From Desulfosporosinus sp. (GTDB taxonomy: Bacteria; Bacillota; Desulfitobacteriia; Desulfitobacteriales; Desulfitobacteriaceae), in contig DOPM01000029.1 in assembly GCA_003513495.1 (NCBI GenBank), forward strand, positions 261,588 to 325,587: a stretch of DNA of 64,000 bases. The letters run 5' to 3'. Position 1 is the stretch's first letter. Each line of letters opens with the position of its first letter. The notes beneath the pieces are model-generated. The model made no database searches, had not been told where the DNA came from, and saw nothing but the letters and a program-made list of their open reading frames with translations. The position numbers and the translations under genes were made by a program. Shown piece after piece: positions 24,494 through 32,052 of this stretch.

Positions 24494-25690
24494 ATGAACA
24501 ACATTGAAAAAACCTTAAAAGATTTAACTGATTCCAACCTATATTCACGCTATTGCGGACTATTATCCCTATCTAATAGTTCGTTGCAGTTGATAGATAC
24601 CAAGGGCAATATTCTGCTGGAATTTAATCCGTCTCCAGATTTTTGTAAGTTTGTTTGTCAAGAAGATGAAACTCGAATATGCCAAGACTATATGTCTAGA
24701 TTTAAATCAGGTAAGGAAGACCGATTTATCTGTCAGTATGGACTGTCAAACGTTCTTCTGCCAATCAATATTAACAACCAGACCATAGGCTATGTTGTTG
24801 GAGCACAGGTTTATTCACAGGATAGTGAATATCAGAAATATCTAATTGATATAACGACCATAGCAAAGGATAAAAAACTCGACCCAGAATTTATTGCTAA
24901 ATCAATTTCTGCCATCAGAACCATCGAAGAGAATAAAATTGAAATGCATGAACAGCTTTGCAACCATATCGCCCAAAATATTTGTTATGACCTTTCTCAA
25001 AGCATCCATACTACGGATAAAGACATAGCAAGATTATCAATCGAAAAAGAAATGCTGGAAAAAAAGATTATCGACTTGGAAGCAAAAAATATGTCTTTAG
25101 TTATTAATCCGCATTTCCTATTTAATACTCTAAACTCTATAGCCCGTATTGCATATTTTGAAAAATCCCATACAACAGAAGAACTAATATACTGTCTTTC
25201 AGATTTATTGCGGTACAACTTAAAGCAAGATGATGAGTTGCACACTATTGGAGCTGAGATGGATAATATCGAGAAGTATCTTTATATTCAAAAGATAAGA
25301 TTTAAGAATCGTTTGGAATATGAGATTGATATAGGAGATCATATTAAGCCTCATAGAATACCTAATATGATCATACAACCCATTGTTGAGAATGCCCTTA
25401 TCCATGGCATTACCCCTAAGAGGGATGGAGGCAAAATAAAAATTTATGCTGAAAAATATAAGAATGACATTAATATCTTTGTCATGGATAATGGGAATGG
25501 TTTTCCGAAGGAAGTCTTACAAAGCTTGGAGCAATCAGAAAATAGGTTGGGAATAGGTTTTCGCAGCACGGACAAACGTTTAAAACGCTATTTTGGAGAA
25601 AATTACGGATTAAAAATTGCGAAATCAGACTATAGTGGAAGTACTGTCACCATCTCGATTCCCACTAAACCCAATGTGAGGCGATCATGA
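24494..25690 (+). CDS. PocR-domain sensor histidine kinase (LytS/YesM-like)
   Basis: A 398-residue probable cytosolic sensor kinase with no clear membrane segment. The N-terminal 160 residues form a PocR domain (YCGLLSLSNSSLQLIDTKGN; conserved CQEDETRICQDYM and FICQYGL). A coiled coil leads into the His_kinase segment NPHFLFNTLNSIARIAYF, with the phospho-acceptor His in NPHFLFN. The ATPase part has MIIQPIVENALIHGI and NGNGFPKEV. PocR domains sense small organic ligands such as diols, so a choline-pathway metabolite is a reasonable signal. The stop overlaps the response-regulator start. The ATG at 24494 is preferred over TTG at 24485. Confidence 0.9.
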   Translation: MNNIEKTLKDLTDSNLYSRYCGLLSLSNSSLQLIDTKGNILLEFNPSPDFCKFVCQEDETRICQDYMSRFKSGKEDRFICQYGLSNVLLPININNQTIGYVVGAQVYSQDSEYQKYLIDITTIAKDKKLDPEFIAKSISAIRTIEENKIEMHEQLCNHIAQNICYDLSQSIHTTDKDIARLSIEKEMLEKKIIDLEAKNMSLVINPHFLFNTLNSIARIAYFEKSHTTEELIYCLSDLLRYNLKQDDELHTIGAEMDNIEKYLYIQKIRFKNRLEYEIDIGDHIKPHRIPNMIIQPIVENALIHGITPKRDGGKIKIYAEKYKNDINIFVMDNGNGFPKEVLQSLEQSENRLGIGFRSTDKRLKRYFGENYGLKIAKSDYSGSTVTISIPTKPNVRRS

Positions 25691-26454
25691 TGAGTGTCGT
25701 TTTAATTGTGGAAGATGAATTACTCGAATTGGAGTTTCTCAAATCTATTGTAACCGAAGAACTTACCCCCGAAGATAAATTAATCACTTGTGAAAGCGGA
25801 ATTCAGGCTGTTAAACTTGCTAAACAACATCGACCTGACATCATAGTGATGGATATACTAATTCCTGAAATGGATGGGTTACAGGCCCTTGAGGAGATAA
25901 GAAAATTCCTTCCCAAGGCCAGTGTCTTGATTCTTTCGGCCTGTTCAGACTTCACCTATGCGCAAACAGCCATTCGCCTTCGCGTTCAGGAATATTTGCT
26001 GAAACCCATAAAACCCTCCGTTTTTAAACAGGTATTCCATAAGCTGTTAGCTACCGTAGCTGCCAATCAGGTACCAGTCGAAGAAGAAATTGTTGAGGAA
26101 GAAGAAATTAACCAGGTATATTTTATTGAGAAGTCGCTAGACTACATTCATGATAACTTTAAGCAAAAATTACCCTTGCAACTGGTCGCTGACAAGGTGT
26201 TTATGAATCCTCAATATTTCAGCCGTATCTTTAAAAAAGAGGTAGGGGTTACCTATATTGATTATTTAAATAAATTAAAGATTGAGTATGCCTGTAAATT
26301 ATTAGAGACGACAGATTATCCCGCCTATCGAATTTCCAGTGAATGTGGTTTTTCCGATCCCTCCTATTTTAATCGTGTCTTTGTACAGCAAATGAAAATG
26401 ACCCCTAAAGCATATAGGAGAAACCATTTGTTCGACAGCAAGGATAAGGGATAA
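25687..26454 (+). CDS. Response regulator with AraC-type DNA-binding domain (YesN-like)
   Basis: A 255-residue transcription regulator. The receiver domain (1-125) has LIVEDELLE and VMDILIPEMDG, with Asp56 as phospho-acceptor, plus the conserved Lys in EYLLKPIKPS. After an acidic linker (EEEIVEEEEIN) comes a two-helix-turn-helix AraC domain ending RISSECGFSDPSYFNRVF and TPKAYRRN. It is coupled to the PocR kinase by an ATGA overlap. The pair most likely activates the cut operon directly upstream. Confidence 0.92.
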   Translation: MMSVVLIVEDELLELEFLKSIVTEELTPEDKLITCESGIQAVKLAKQHRPDIIVMDILIPEMDGLQALEEIRKFLPKASVLILSACSDFTYAQTAIRLRVQEYLLKPIKPSVFKQVFHKLLATVAANQVPVEEEIVEEEEINQVYFIEKSLDYIHDNFKQKLPLQLVADKVFMNPQYFSRIFKKEVGVTYIDYLNKLKIEYACKLLETTDYPAYRISSECGFSDPSYFNRVFVQQMKMTPKAYRRNHLFDSKDKG

Positions 26455-26497
26455 GAGGATCTTAACAGTGAATATTCCTGTTAATTTGCATAATACA

Positions 26498-26520
26498 AAC
26501 AGCCTGAAAGGGCTGTTTTT
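26498..26520 (+). terminator. Terminator after the two-component genes
   Basis: AAACAGCC / GGGCTGTTT stem with loop TGAAA, followed by T residues; 45 bases after the response-regulator stop. Confidence 0.8.
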
Positions 26521-26636
26521 GTTATTTTTAAAGAATATTAGGGTCATCAAATTAAATTCTAAATTTTATTTAGGTTTGTCACCCTTGTCCTATGACTGAA
26601 TACTATGTACTAAATCATTAGCTAGGGGGTAAAAAA

Positions 26637-27572
26637 ATGGGTCATAGAGTATCCGTGACGGATTTTATACGTTTGTCCCTTGAATTAAACCTGTTTTTTT
26701 TACGCATCATGAAGGAGCATTCATTATTCCTTGAAGCAGGTTTTTTACCGAATGATTCAAACTTGGCCCGTCAGGCAGACCAATTTAAGGAACGATTTAA
26801 TGATCTATTACGGCAGACAGTAAGTTTAGCTAATGGAAATGTCAGTAGTGTAGTGCTTTCTTCTGGGGAAGTGGTAACTGACAAAACTCTCAGAGCAGAG
26901 CAAAAGACCATCGAGCTTTCAGGTATACCGATAGATACTGAATTAACTTTAGAGGAACTAGAGCTTATGCCTGGTTCTCCGGACCCAAGCCTAGAGACCG
27001 CTGTAGCAAATCTAAACCAACAAGCTATTGCTTTGACCCAGGAACTAATTCAGTTTAAAACTAGAATTCTTAATCAAGTTCTAAATTGTACGCTATTTAC
27101 CTTCAACTTCCCCTTGTTAATAGACCATATTAGACGGGAAGCAATATTATTTGTTGAACAGTTGCAACGTCTGCAAAGAAGGGAGCAGGTTAATCTTACC
27201 CAGGAAATCATTGCGGAAAAGGCCTTTTGGGATAGGATAATGAAAGAACATGCTCAATTTATCTCTCACTTATTAGATCCAACTGAAGTAGCCTTAATAA
27301 ATACAGCGGATGAGTTTGCAGATTTATTTACTTTGCTTCAAAATAAAGTTCAGAGAGTCGATGAAAATATTATTGCCAGGCTTTTACTTGGCTGCTTAAT
27401 TAGGGAAGAAACTAGAGCAACGAGGGAAATAAGGGATTTTAAAGCAACAGCTACTGAGGGACTTTTGGCTTGTCAAATAAGATCAATCATAATACCACTG
27501 TTAGGAGACCATGTGCTTAGGGAGGCTAACCATTTTCTTAGGATTCTAACAAATCCCCGTAGTTTACTTTAA
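26637..27572 (+). CDS. DUF2935-family protein
   Basis: A 311-residue helical protein made of two homologous halves. The first has FFLRIMKEHSLFLEAGF and the second FWDRIMKEHAQFISHLLDP, the repeated signature of DUF2935. Conserved Glu/His residues in each half suggest a four-helix-bundle metal site like that of ferritin or rubrerythrin relatives, but this is inference. It is monocistronic, with AGGGGGT before the ATG and a strong hairpin after the stop. Function is unknown. Confidence 0.8.
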   Translation: MGHRVSVTDFIRLSLELNLFFLRIMKEHSLFLEAGFLPNDSNLARQADQFKERFNDLLRQTVSLANGNVSSVVLSSGEVVTDKTLRAEQKTIELSGIPIDTELTLEELELMPGSPDPSLETAVANLNQQAIALTQELIQFKTRILNQVLNCTLFTFNFPLLIDHIRREAILFVEQLQRLQRREQVNLTQEIIAEKAFWDRIMKEHAQFISHLLDPTEVALINTADEFADLFTLLQNKVQRVDENIIARLLLGCLIREETRATREIRDFKATATEGLLACQIRSIIIPLLGDHVLREANHFLRILTNPRSLL

Positions 27573-27618
27573 ACTATTTGATATTTCACAGGCAGCCTGC
27601 CGAGATTTTTATCAATAG

Positions 27619-27664
27619 TTACAGCATCTTAGCTCTGCCACTTGGCAGAGCTAAGATGCTGTAA
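27619..27664. terminator. Perfect 21-bp inverted repeat between convergent genes
   Basis: Arms at 27619-27639 and 27644-27664 are exactly complementary with loop ACTT. There is no T-tract on either side. It separates the DUF2935 gene from the convergent glutamate-synthase-domain gene. It is probably a bidirectional terminator or RNA end-protecting element. Confidence 0.65.
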
Positions 27665-27733
27665 GGCAAACATGCACTTCAGTGTCTTGCTGTTTGAGGA
27701 CTACCCAGGATAAGGTTAAGGGGAACTCATAAA

Positions 27734-29137
27734 CTAGTATATTCGCTTCAACCCGGTAACCTCGGCGCTCAAAGAATCCAGGGCAACAAGGTCATCGGGA
27801 TTAAGCTCTTTCAACGATGCTTTTCCGAGAGCGCGCATTCCTTCTTCCATTTCCAGTACCATGGAGGTAATAGCGTTTACAACACTGGTCGCTGCTTGAT
27901 CAATATCTAGTTTGCTCTTAGATGGGGAATCATAGAATACCAACGTCGTTGGAGGTTCCCAGGGTATCACTTTACCGACTTGATTATGGGTTAGTGAAAA
28001 AAGGGGAACAGTCGCCATATAGATGGCATCCGCTCCTAAAGCAAGGGCTTTAAGACACTCACCAGGAGTATAGAACCCCCCGGCTATAATTAAGCTAATC
28101 TGCTCACGTAGCTTGTGTTTGTTTAAAAAACGTACTGCTCTAATTAAAGCAAAGAGAGTTGGAATGCCAAAATCATCTTGCTTAATAGGAGTCGTCGCAT
28201 GGGAACCGCCTTGGGCACCATCAATAATGACAGCATCAAAACCTAAACGAATCGCAGCGTCTAAATCTTCCTCTAGATGTGCGGTTGCCATAAGTTTTAA
28301 TGCAATAGGGATACCCTTTGACCTTTTACGCAGAGTCTTCATGAAACCTGGCCAATCGCTTTGTTTTTGAATGCCAGGAGGCGCTGGAAAGGAAATAGCC
28401 ATCTCATCAGGGGCTAATCCCGAAAGCTCTTGCGCCCGACCTTGGAATTCTACGGCCTCGATTGTGACAGAACCCATATCGGCGCCTTGACCCATTTGAA
28501 CCTCTAACATATCAGCAGAGTCAATTTGTTTCTGAGTTCTTGCCCCCCATGCCCAACGTGAAATTTGTAATACGTATTTTCCGGCTTCCATGCGTTCTTC
28601 TGGTAAAAAGGGACCTTCCCCAGAACAGGTGGAAGTCTGCAGGGTTTTAGCTGCTCTGGCCAAAGCTCTTTTCGCTTCCTCACTAAGTGCTATTCCATAT
28701 GCCATTGCACCAATCATAATAGGAATATTAATAACCAGCGGTTTGTTGGCCTTAGGCCCAATCCTTACTTGCATGTTCATCTGGGCACTTTCCGGTAAGG
28801 AAAGCTTTGACATTAAGTGGGGAGCAAACATAAGGTTATCAAAACCAGGAAACTTCTTAGGAGATCCTATTGGGCGAGTGATGATTTTTCCACTCTGCGA
28901 GCGTAATCCAATTTCTACGATATTTAGAACCGAAATGCGTTTTCCGGCCGGCCAAATTTCCATAAGGTTTTCAGTATACTTGTCCGAAAGTATTTTTTCC
29001 AGAAAGTCACCAACCTGCAGTCCCACAAGATAACGTAGAATTGGTTTAATGATTAGTATTAGTACTAAGAACAATTGTAGTGCCAGCAAAACTATTAAAA
29101 GAAATAACCAGAACGAGCTTGTGATTGTAATCTGCAT
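27734..29137 (-). CDS. Membrane-anchored FMN-binding glutamate-synthase-domain protein
   Basis: A 467-residue protein with one N-terminal transmembrane helix (residues about 8-35). It is followed by the FMN-binding barrel of the glutamate synthase large subunit. Visible motifs are PIMIGAMAYGIALSEEAKRA, STCSGEGPFLPEER, VIIDGAQGGSHATTPI and IIAGGFYTPGECLKALALGA. It lacks the glutaminase domain, so it is not a full glutamate synthase. Related stand-alone proteins act in various redox reactions. It lies 35 bases downstream of norB on the same strand and is probably co-transcribed with it. Confidence 0.85.
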   Translation of the reverse strand: MQITITSSFWLFLLIVLLALQLFLVLILIIKPILRYLVGLQVGDFLEKILSDKYTENLMEIWPAGKRISVLNIVEIGLRSQSGKIITRPIGSPKKFPGFDNLMFAPHLMSKLSLPESAQMNMQVRIGPKANKPLVINIPIMIGAMAYGIALSEEAKRALARAAKTLQTSTCSGEGPFLPEERMEAGKYVLQISRWAWGARTQKQIDSADMLEVQMGQGADMGSVTIEAVEFQGRAQELSGLAPDEMAISFPAPPGIQKQSDWPGFMKTLRKRSKGIPIALKLMATAHLEEDLDAAIRLGFDAVIIDGAQGGSHATTPIKQDDFGIPTLFALIRAVRFLNKHKLREQISLIIAGGFYTPGECLKALALGADAIYMATVPLFSLTHNQVGKVIPWEPPTTLVFYDSPSKSKLDIDQAATSVVNAITSMVLEMEEGMRALGKASLKELNPDDLVALDSLSAEVTGLKRIY

Positions 29138-29172
29138 ATCTTGACCTCGTATTTAGAGTTTGGAGAATTTGG

Positions 29173-30561
29173 CTACTTATAAGACCTCGTCGTTTGCCAG
29201 GTTTTATAGATATGCCAAGAGAGCAGTAGGTCACCTAGAGCAAACATCGCCCCACCCAGCACCCGTATAATCAAATAAGGTTTAAGAATCGAATGAACTT
29301 CCATAAAGTCCATGCCTATGATTCTCCAGAGATAAGTCTGTATGGAACCTGCAATTAGAAGGGCAGAGCCCATGGTGATAAGGCCACAGTTGAGTAGGAT
29401 TACAGCTAAAACACCCCCCCGATACCCTTTGAGATTGGGTTCGCTGCCCTGGCTCAGAACGAAATAACACCCGGCTAAAACTGCGAAACCTAAGCTGCCA
29501 AATAAGGCTAGATGGGCATGGCCGGATGTAATATACGTTCCATGTGTATAAAGATTAATCCAGGGTACGGTAATAAACAGGCCTAAAAGGGAAGCGCCAG
29601 TTATATGATGAAATACACTGCTGAGCAGTAACCATAAGGTGAGTTTTTCACGATTACTCCTTATTTTGGTAGATTTTAGTCCTCTATAGGTCATATGAAC
29701 CAACATTCCTACGGGAATGACCTCTACCAGGCTGACCAATGAACCAAGGACTAACCAAAAAGCAGGGAAACCAATCCAGTAATAATGATGGCCGGTGCCG
29801 TACAAGCCTCCGATAACCGCCAAGGTGGCCTCTAAATAAAGCCACTTTTCAATTTGTTTCCGAGGGGCTAGTCCTGAAACTATATAATAGGTGGCAATGA
29901 AACCAGCGGATGTAAGCTCAAAAGCCATTTCTTCCCATAAGTGAACAACCCAGAACTTGGTAGCTTCATCAGTGATTGGGTTGCTAAAGGTTATGGTGTT
30001 GGGCAACAAAAGTAACAAGAGAAAGATTACACCCACTGTCATTGTCGCGGCTGCAGGGGTTATATTTTTTTTATCCATTAGTAAAGTTCGGATAAGGTTA
30101 TAGGAAGCGAGGGCTAGAGTCAAAGATATACCAACATAAAAGATGGGCAGCCCTTCAAGATATTCCCGACCGTAACCAATCCGCAGGGCCAAGGTCCCCA
30201 AGATAGATGAGCAGAAAAACATAACCATCCAATACTGCCAGCGGACCAGACGAGGGGAATAGATCTCCCGATTAAGTTCGGCAGTGATAAAAAAGTAAAC
30301 CATACCCATGGTACCGATAAGTGGCCAAAGAACGGCCAAAGCTAGATGAATTGCTCGTCCATACTCAAAGGGAATCAGTGAAGGAAAATCCGGAATCACT
30401 AAATCCAATGCACCCATTGAGGCTACAACACTTTGTAGGGCAAATAAAATTATCGCCGAGGAACAATACCTTCGACTTATCTTTTGCGCCATAAATTGTT
30501 GTTTACGACCTAGGGTTTTATTAACTTTACCTGTATAAGAAAACCGCTTGAAAAGTTTCAT
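29173..30561 (-). CDS. norB: Nitric oxide reductase large subunit
   Basis: A 462-residue membrane haem-copper-superfamily protein with about 12 helices. It reduces NO to N2O. The FeB site is complete: His207 and Glu211 in VVHLWEEMAFE, His258 and His259 in GTGHHYYW. The second catalytic Glu is Glu280 in SLVSLVEVIPV. Haem ligands are His72 (RAIHLALAV), His348 and His350 (SGHAHLALFG). These numbers nearly equal those of characterised cNOR. The absence of a quinol-oxidising N-terminal extension and the adjacent NorC show a cytochrome c type. It overlaps norC by four bases. Confidence 0.87.
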   Translation of the reverse strand: MKLFKRFSYTGKVNKTLGRKQQFMAQKISRRYCSSAIILFALQSVVASMGALDLVIPDFPSLIPFEYGRAIHLALAVLWPLIGTMGMVYFFITAELNREIYSPRLVRWQYWMVMFFCSSILGTLALRIGYGREYLEGLPIFYVGISLTLALASYNLIRTLLMDKKNITPAAATMTVGVIFLLLLLLPNTITFSNPITDEATKFWVVHLWEEMAFELTSAGFIATYYIVSGLAPRKQIEKWLYLEATLAVIGGLYGTGHHYYWIGFPAFWLVLGSLVSLVEVIPVGMLVHMTYRGLKSTKIRSNREKLTLWLLLSSVFHHITGASLLGLFITVPWINLYTHGTYITSGHAHLALFGSLGFAVLAGCYFVLSQGSEPNLKGYRGGVLAVILLNCGLITMGSALLIAGSIQTYLWRIIGMDFMEVHSILKPYLIIRVLGGAMFALGDLLLSWHIYKTWQTTRSYK

Positions 30562-30953
30562 AAGTTCTCCGAACCATTATCTAACAAAGGAGGCCACCCT
30601 AAAGTCGGTATTGTGTGAACAAACTCTAGGTATTGTACCAGATTTTTTGCATCCGCCTCATCGAGGGCGGGGTGATGAGTGTATTTGTTAGGCCGCATTA
30701 CAGGTGGCTGGACAAGATAGTTAATGAGATATGACGACTTCTCCTTTGCTGTAATATGCGTTAAATCATCCGCTTTATACCCACCGTGTCCAAAGAGGGT
30801 GTGGCAGCTTATGCAATTGTTTCTTTGCCAGACGATCTTGCCAGCGACAGCTTTTTCCGGCATGGGAGATGGAAGTCTTGACGATATCAGTGTAATTGCC
30901 AAAAATAATACAAAGGATAAGGTGCTAAGTAACAAAAATATTCGTAGCTTCAA
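30558..30953 (-). CDS. norC: Nitric oxide reductase cytochrome c subunit
   Basis: A 131-residue single-haem cytochrome c with one N-terminal membrane anchor (residues 5-24). The haem motif is CISCH at residues 47-51, in the typical NorC context WQRNNCISCHTLFGHGGYKA. A Met ligand is plausible in PPVMRPN. The start is TTG at 30953 with AAAGGA upstream. It delivers electrons to NorB. In a Gram-positive cell it would face the outside of the membrane. Confidence 0.87.
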   Translation of the reverse strand: MKLRIFLLLSTLSFVLFLAITLISSRLPSPMPEKAVAGKIVWQRNNCISCHTLFGHGGYKADDLTHITAKEKSSYLINYLVQPPVMRPNKYTHHPALDEADAKNLVQYLEFVHTIPTLGWPPLLDNGSENL

Positions 30954-30971
30954 GAGGGGTTCCTTTCAATT

Positions 30972-30994
30972 CTACCAGAATATACTTATGGTAG
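30972..30994 (-). promoter_or_regulatory. Possible operator upstream of norCB
   Basis: Inverted repeat CTACCA / TGGTAG separated by 11 bases, 20 bases before the norC start. It could bind a dimeric regulator of NO response. The arms do not match a regulator consensus I know. Confidence 0.35.
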
Positions 30995-31139
30995 TGTTTA
31001 CCAAAGCGATAAAACTATACATTCTTTGGATTTCCCGGGTGCTTTGTCGGCGATTCATTCTTTGTTGTTGTGTTATAATATTTTTAATAGGATAGAGTTT
31101 AATTAGTAAGTATAATTTACAAAGGAGAATAAAATTTAT

Positions 31140-31892
31140 ATGAAATTAATATCGTGGAATGTAAATGGAATTCGTGCTTGTGTAAAAAAGGGTTTCTTGG
31201 ATTTCATTCAAAAGGAAAATGCCGATATAGTTTGTCTCCAGGAAACAAAAGTGCAGGAGGACCAGATTCCCTTCAATCTTGACGGCTATTATCAATACTG
31301 GAATTCTGCCCAGAAAAAAGGGTACTCCGGAACAGCAATTTTTTCAAAAACTGAGCCAGTTAATATAGTTTTTGGCATGGGTAAAGAAGAGCATGATAAA
31401 GAAGGCAGACTAATAACCTTAGAGTTTGAAAAATACTATGTAGTGACAGTCTACGCTCCAAATTCCCAAAGAGGGTTAGCTAGACTGGACTATCGAATGC
31501 AGTGGGAAGATGACTTTTTGAATTACCTTAAAGATCTAGAGAGTACAAAACCTGTGATTTTCTGTGGAGACTTAAATGTCGCCCATCAGGAAATAGATCT
31601 TAAAAATCCCAGCTCAAACCGAAAAAATGCCGGCTTCACCCAGGAAGAAAGAAATAAATTTAATGAAGTAATTCGTAAGGGCTTTATTGATACATTTAGG
31701 TTTTTTTACCCCGATAGGACTGAAGCCTACACCTGGTGGTCCTATATGTTTAATGCGAGAGCTAATAATGCAGGGTGGCGAATTGATTACGTTTGCGTTT
31801 CCGAAGGGTTGAAAAATCAATTGAAACGTGCTGTTATCTATAACGATATTTTGGGGTCAGATCATTGTCCGGTGGGATTAGAACTAGTTTGA
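31140..31892 (+). CDS. xth: Exodeoxyribonuclease III
   Basis: A 250-residue apurinic/apyrimidinic endonuclease and 3'-5' exonuclease for base excision repair. The exonuclease III motifs are MKLISWNVNGIRA at the start, ICLQETKVQ (as VCLQETKVQ), GDLNVAHQEIDL, and the C-terminal RIDYVCVS and GSDHCPVGLEL. The length is normal. A ribosome site AAAGGAG precedes the ATG and a terminator follows. Confidence 0.95.
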   Translation: MKLISWNVNGIRACVKKGFLDFIQKENADIVCLQETKVQEDQIPFNLDGYYQYWNSAQKKGYSGTAIFSKTEPVNIVFGMGKEEHDKEGRLITLEFEKYYVVTVYAPNSQRGLARLDYRMQWEDDFLNYLKDLESTKPVIFCGDLNVAHQEIDLKNPSSNRKNAGFTQEERNKFNEVIRKGFIDTFRFFYPDRTEAYTWWSYMFNARANNAGWRIDYVCVSEGLKNQLKRAVIYNDILGSDHCPVGLELV

Positions 31893-31899
31893 AAGAATG

Positions 31900-31926
31900 A
31901 ACAGTCCGTGTAGGGCTGTTTTTTTT
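31900..31926 (+). terminator. Terminator after xth
   Basis: AACAGTCC / GGGCTGTT stem with one G-U pair, loop GTGTA and eight T. Confidence 0.8.
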
Positions 31927-32052
31927 CGGTCCTGTTCCCTACAAAAGTATTAATTTTGAGATTAAGATAGGCGAAGGTGCTTTTAATAATAATAAAACTA
32001 AATTAAAAATAATTATGAATGTTCAATCATACTAGCAGGAACCAAGAGAAAA

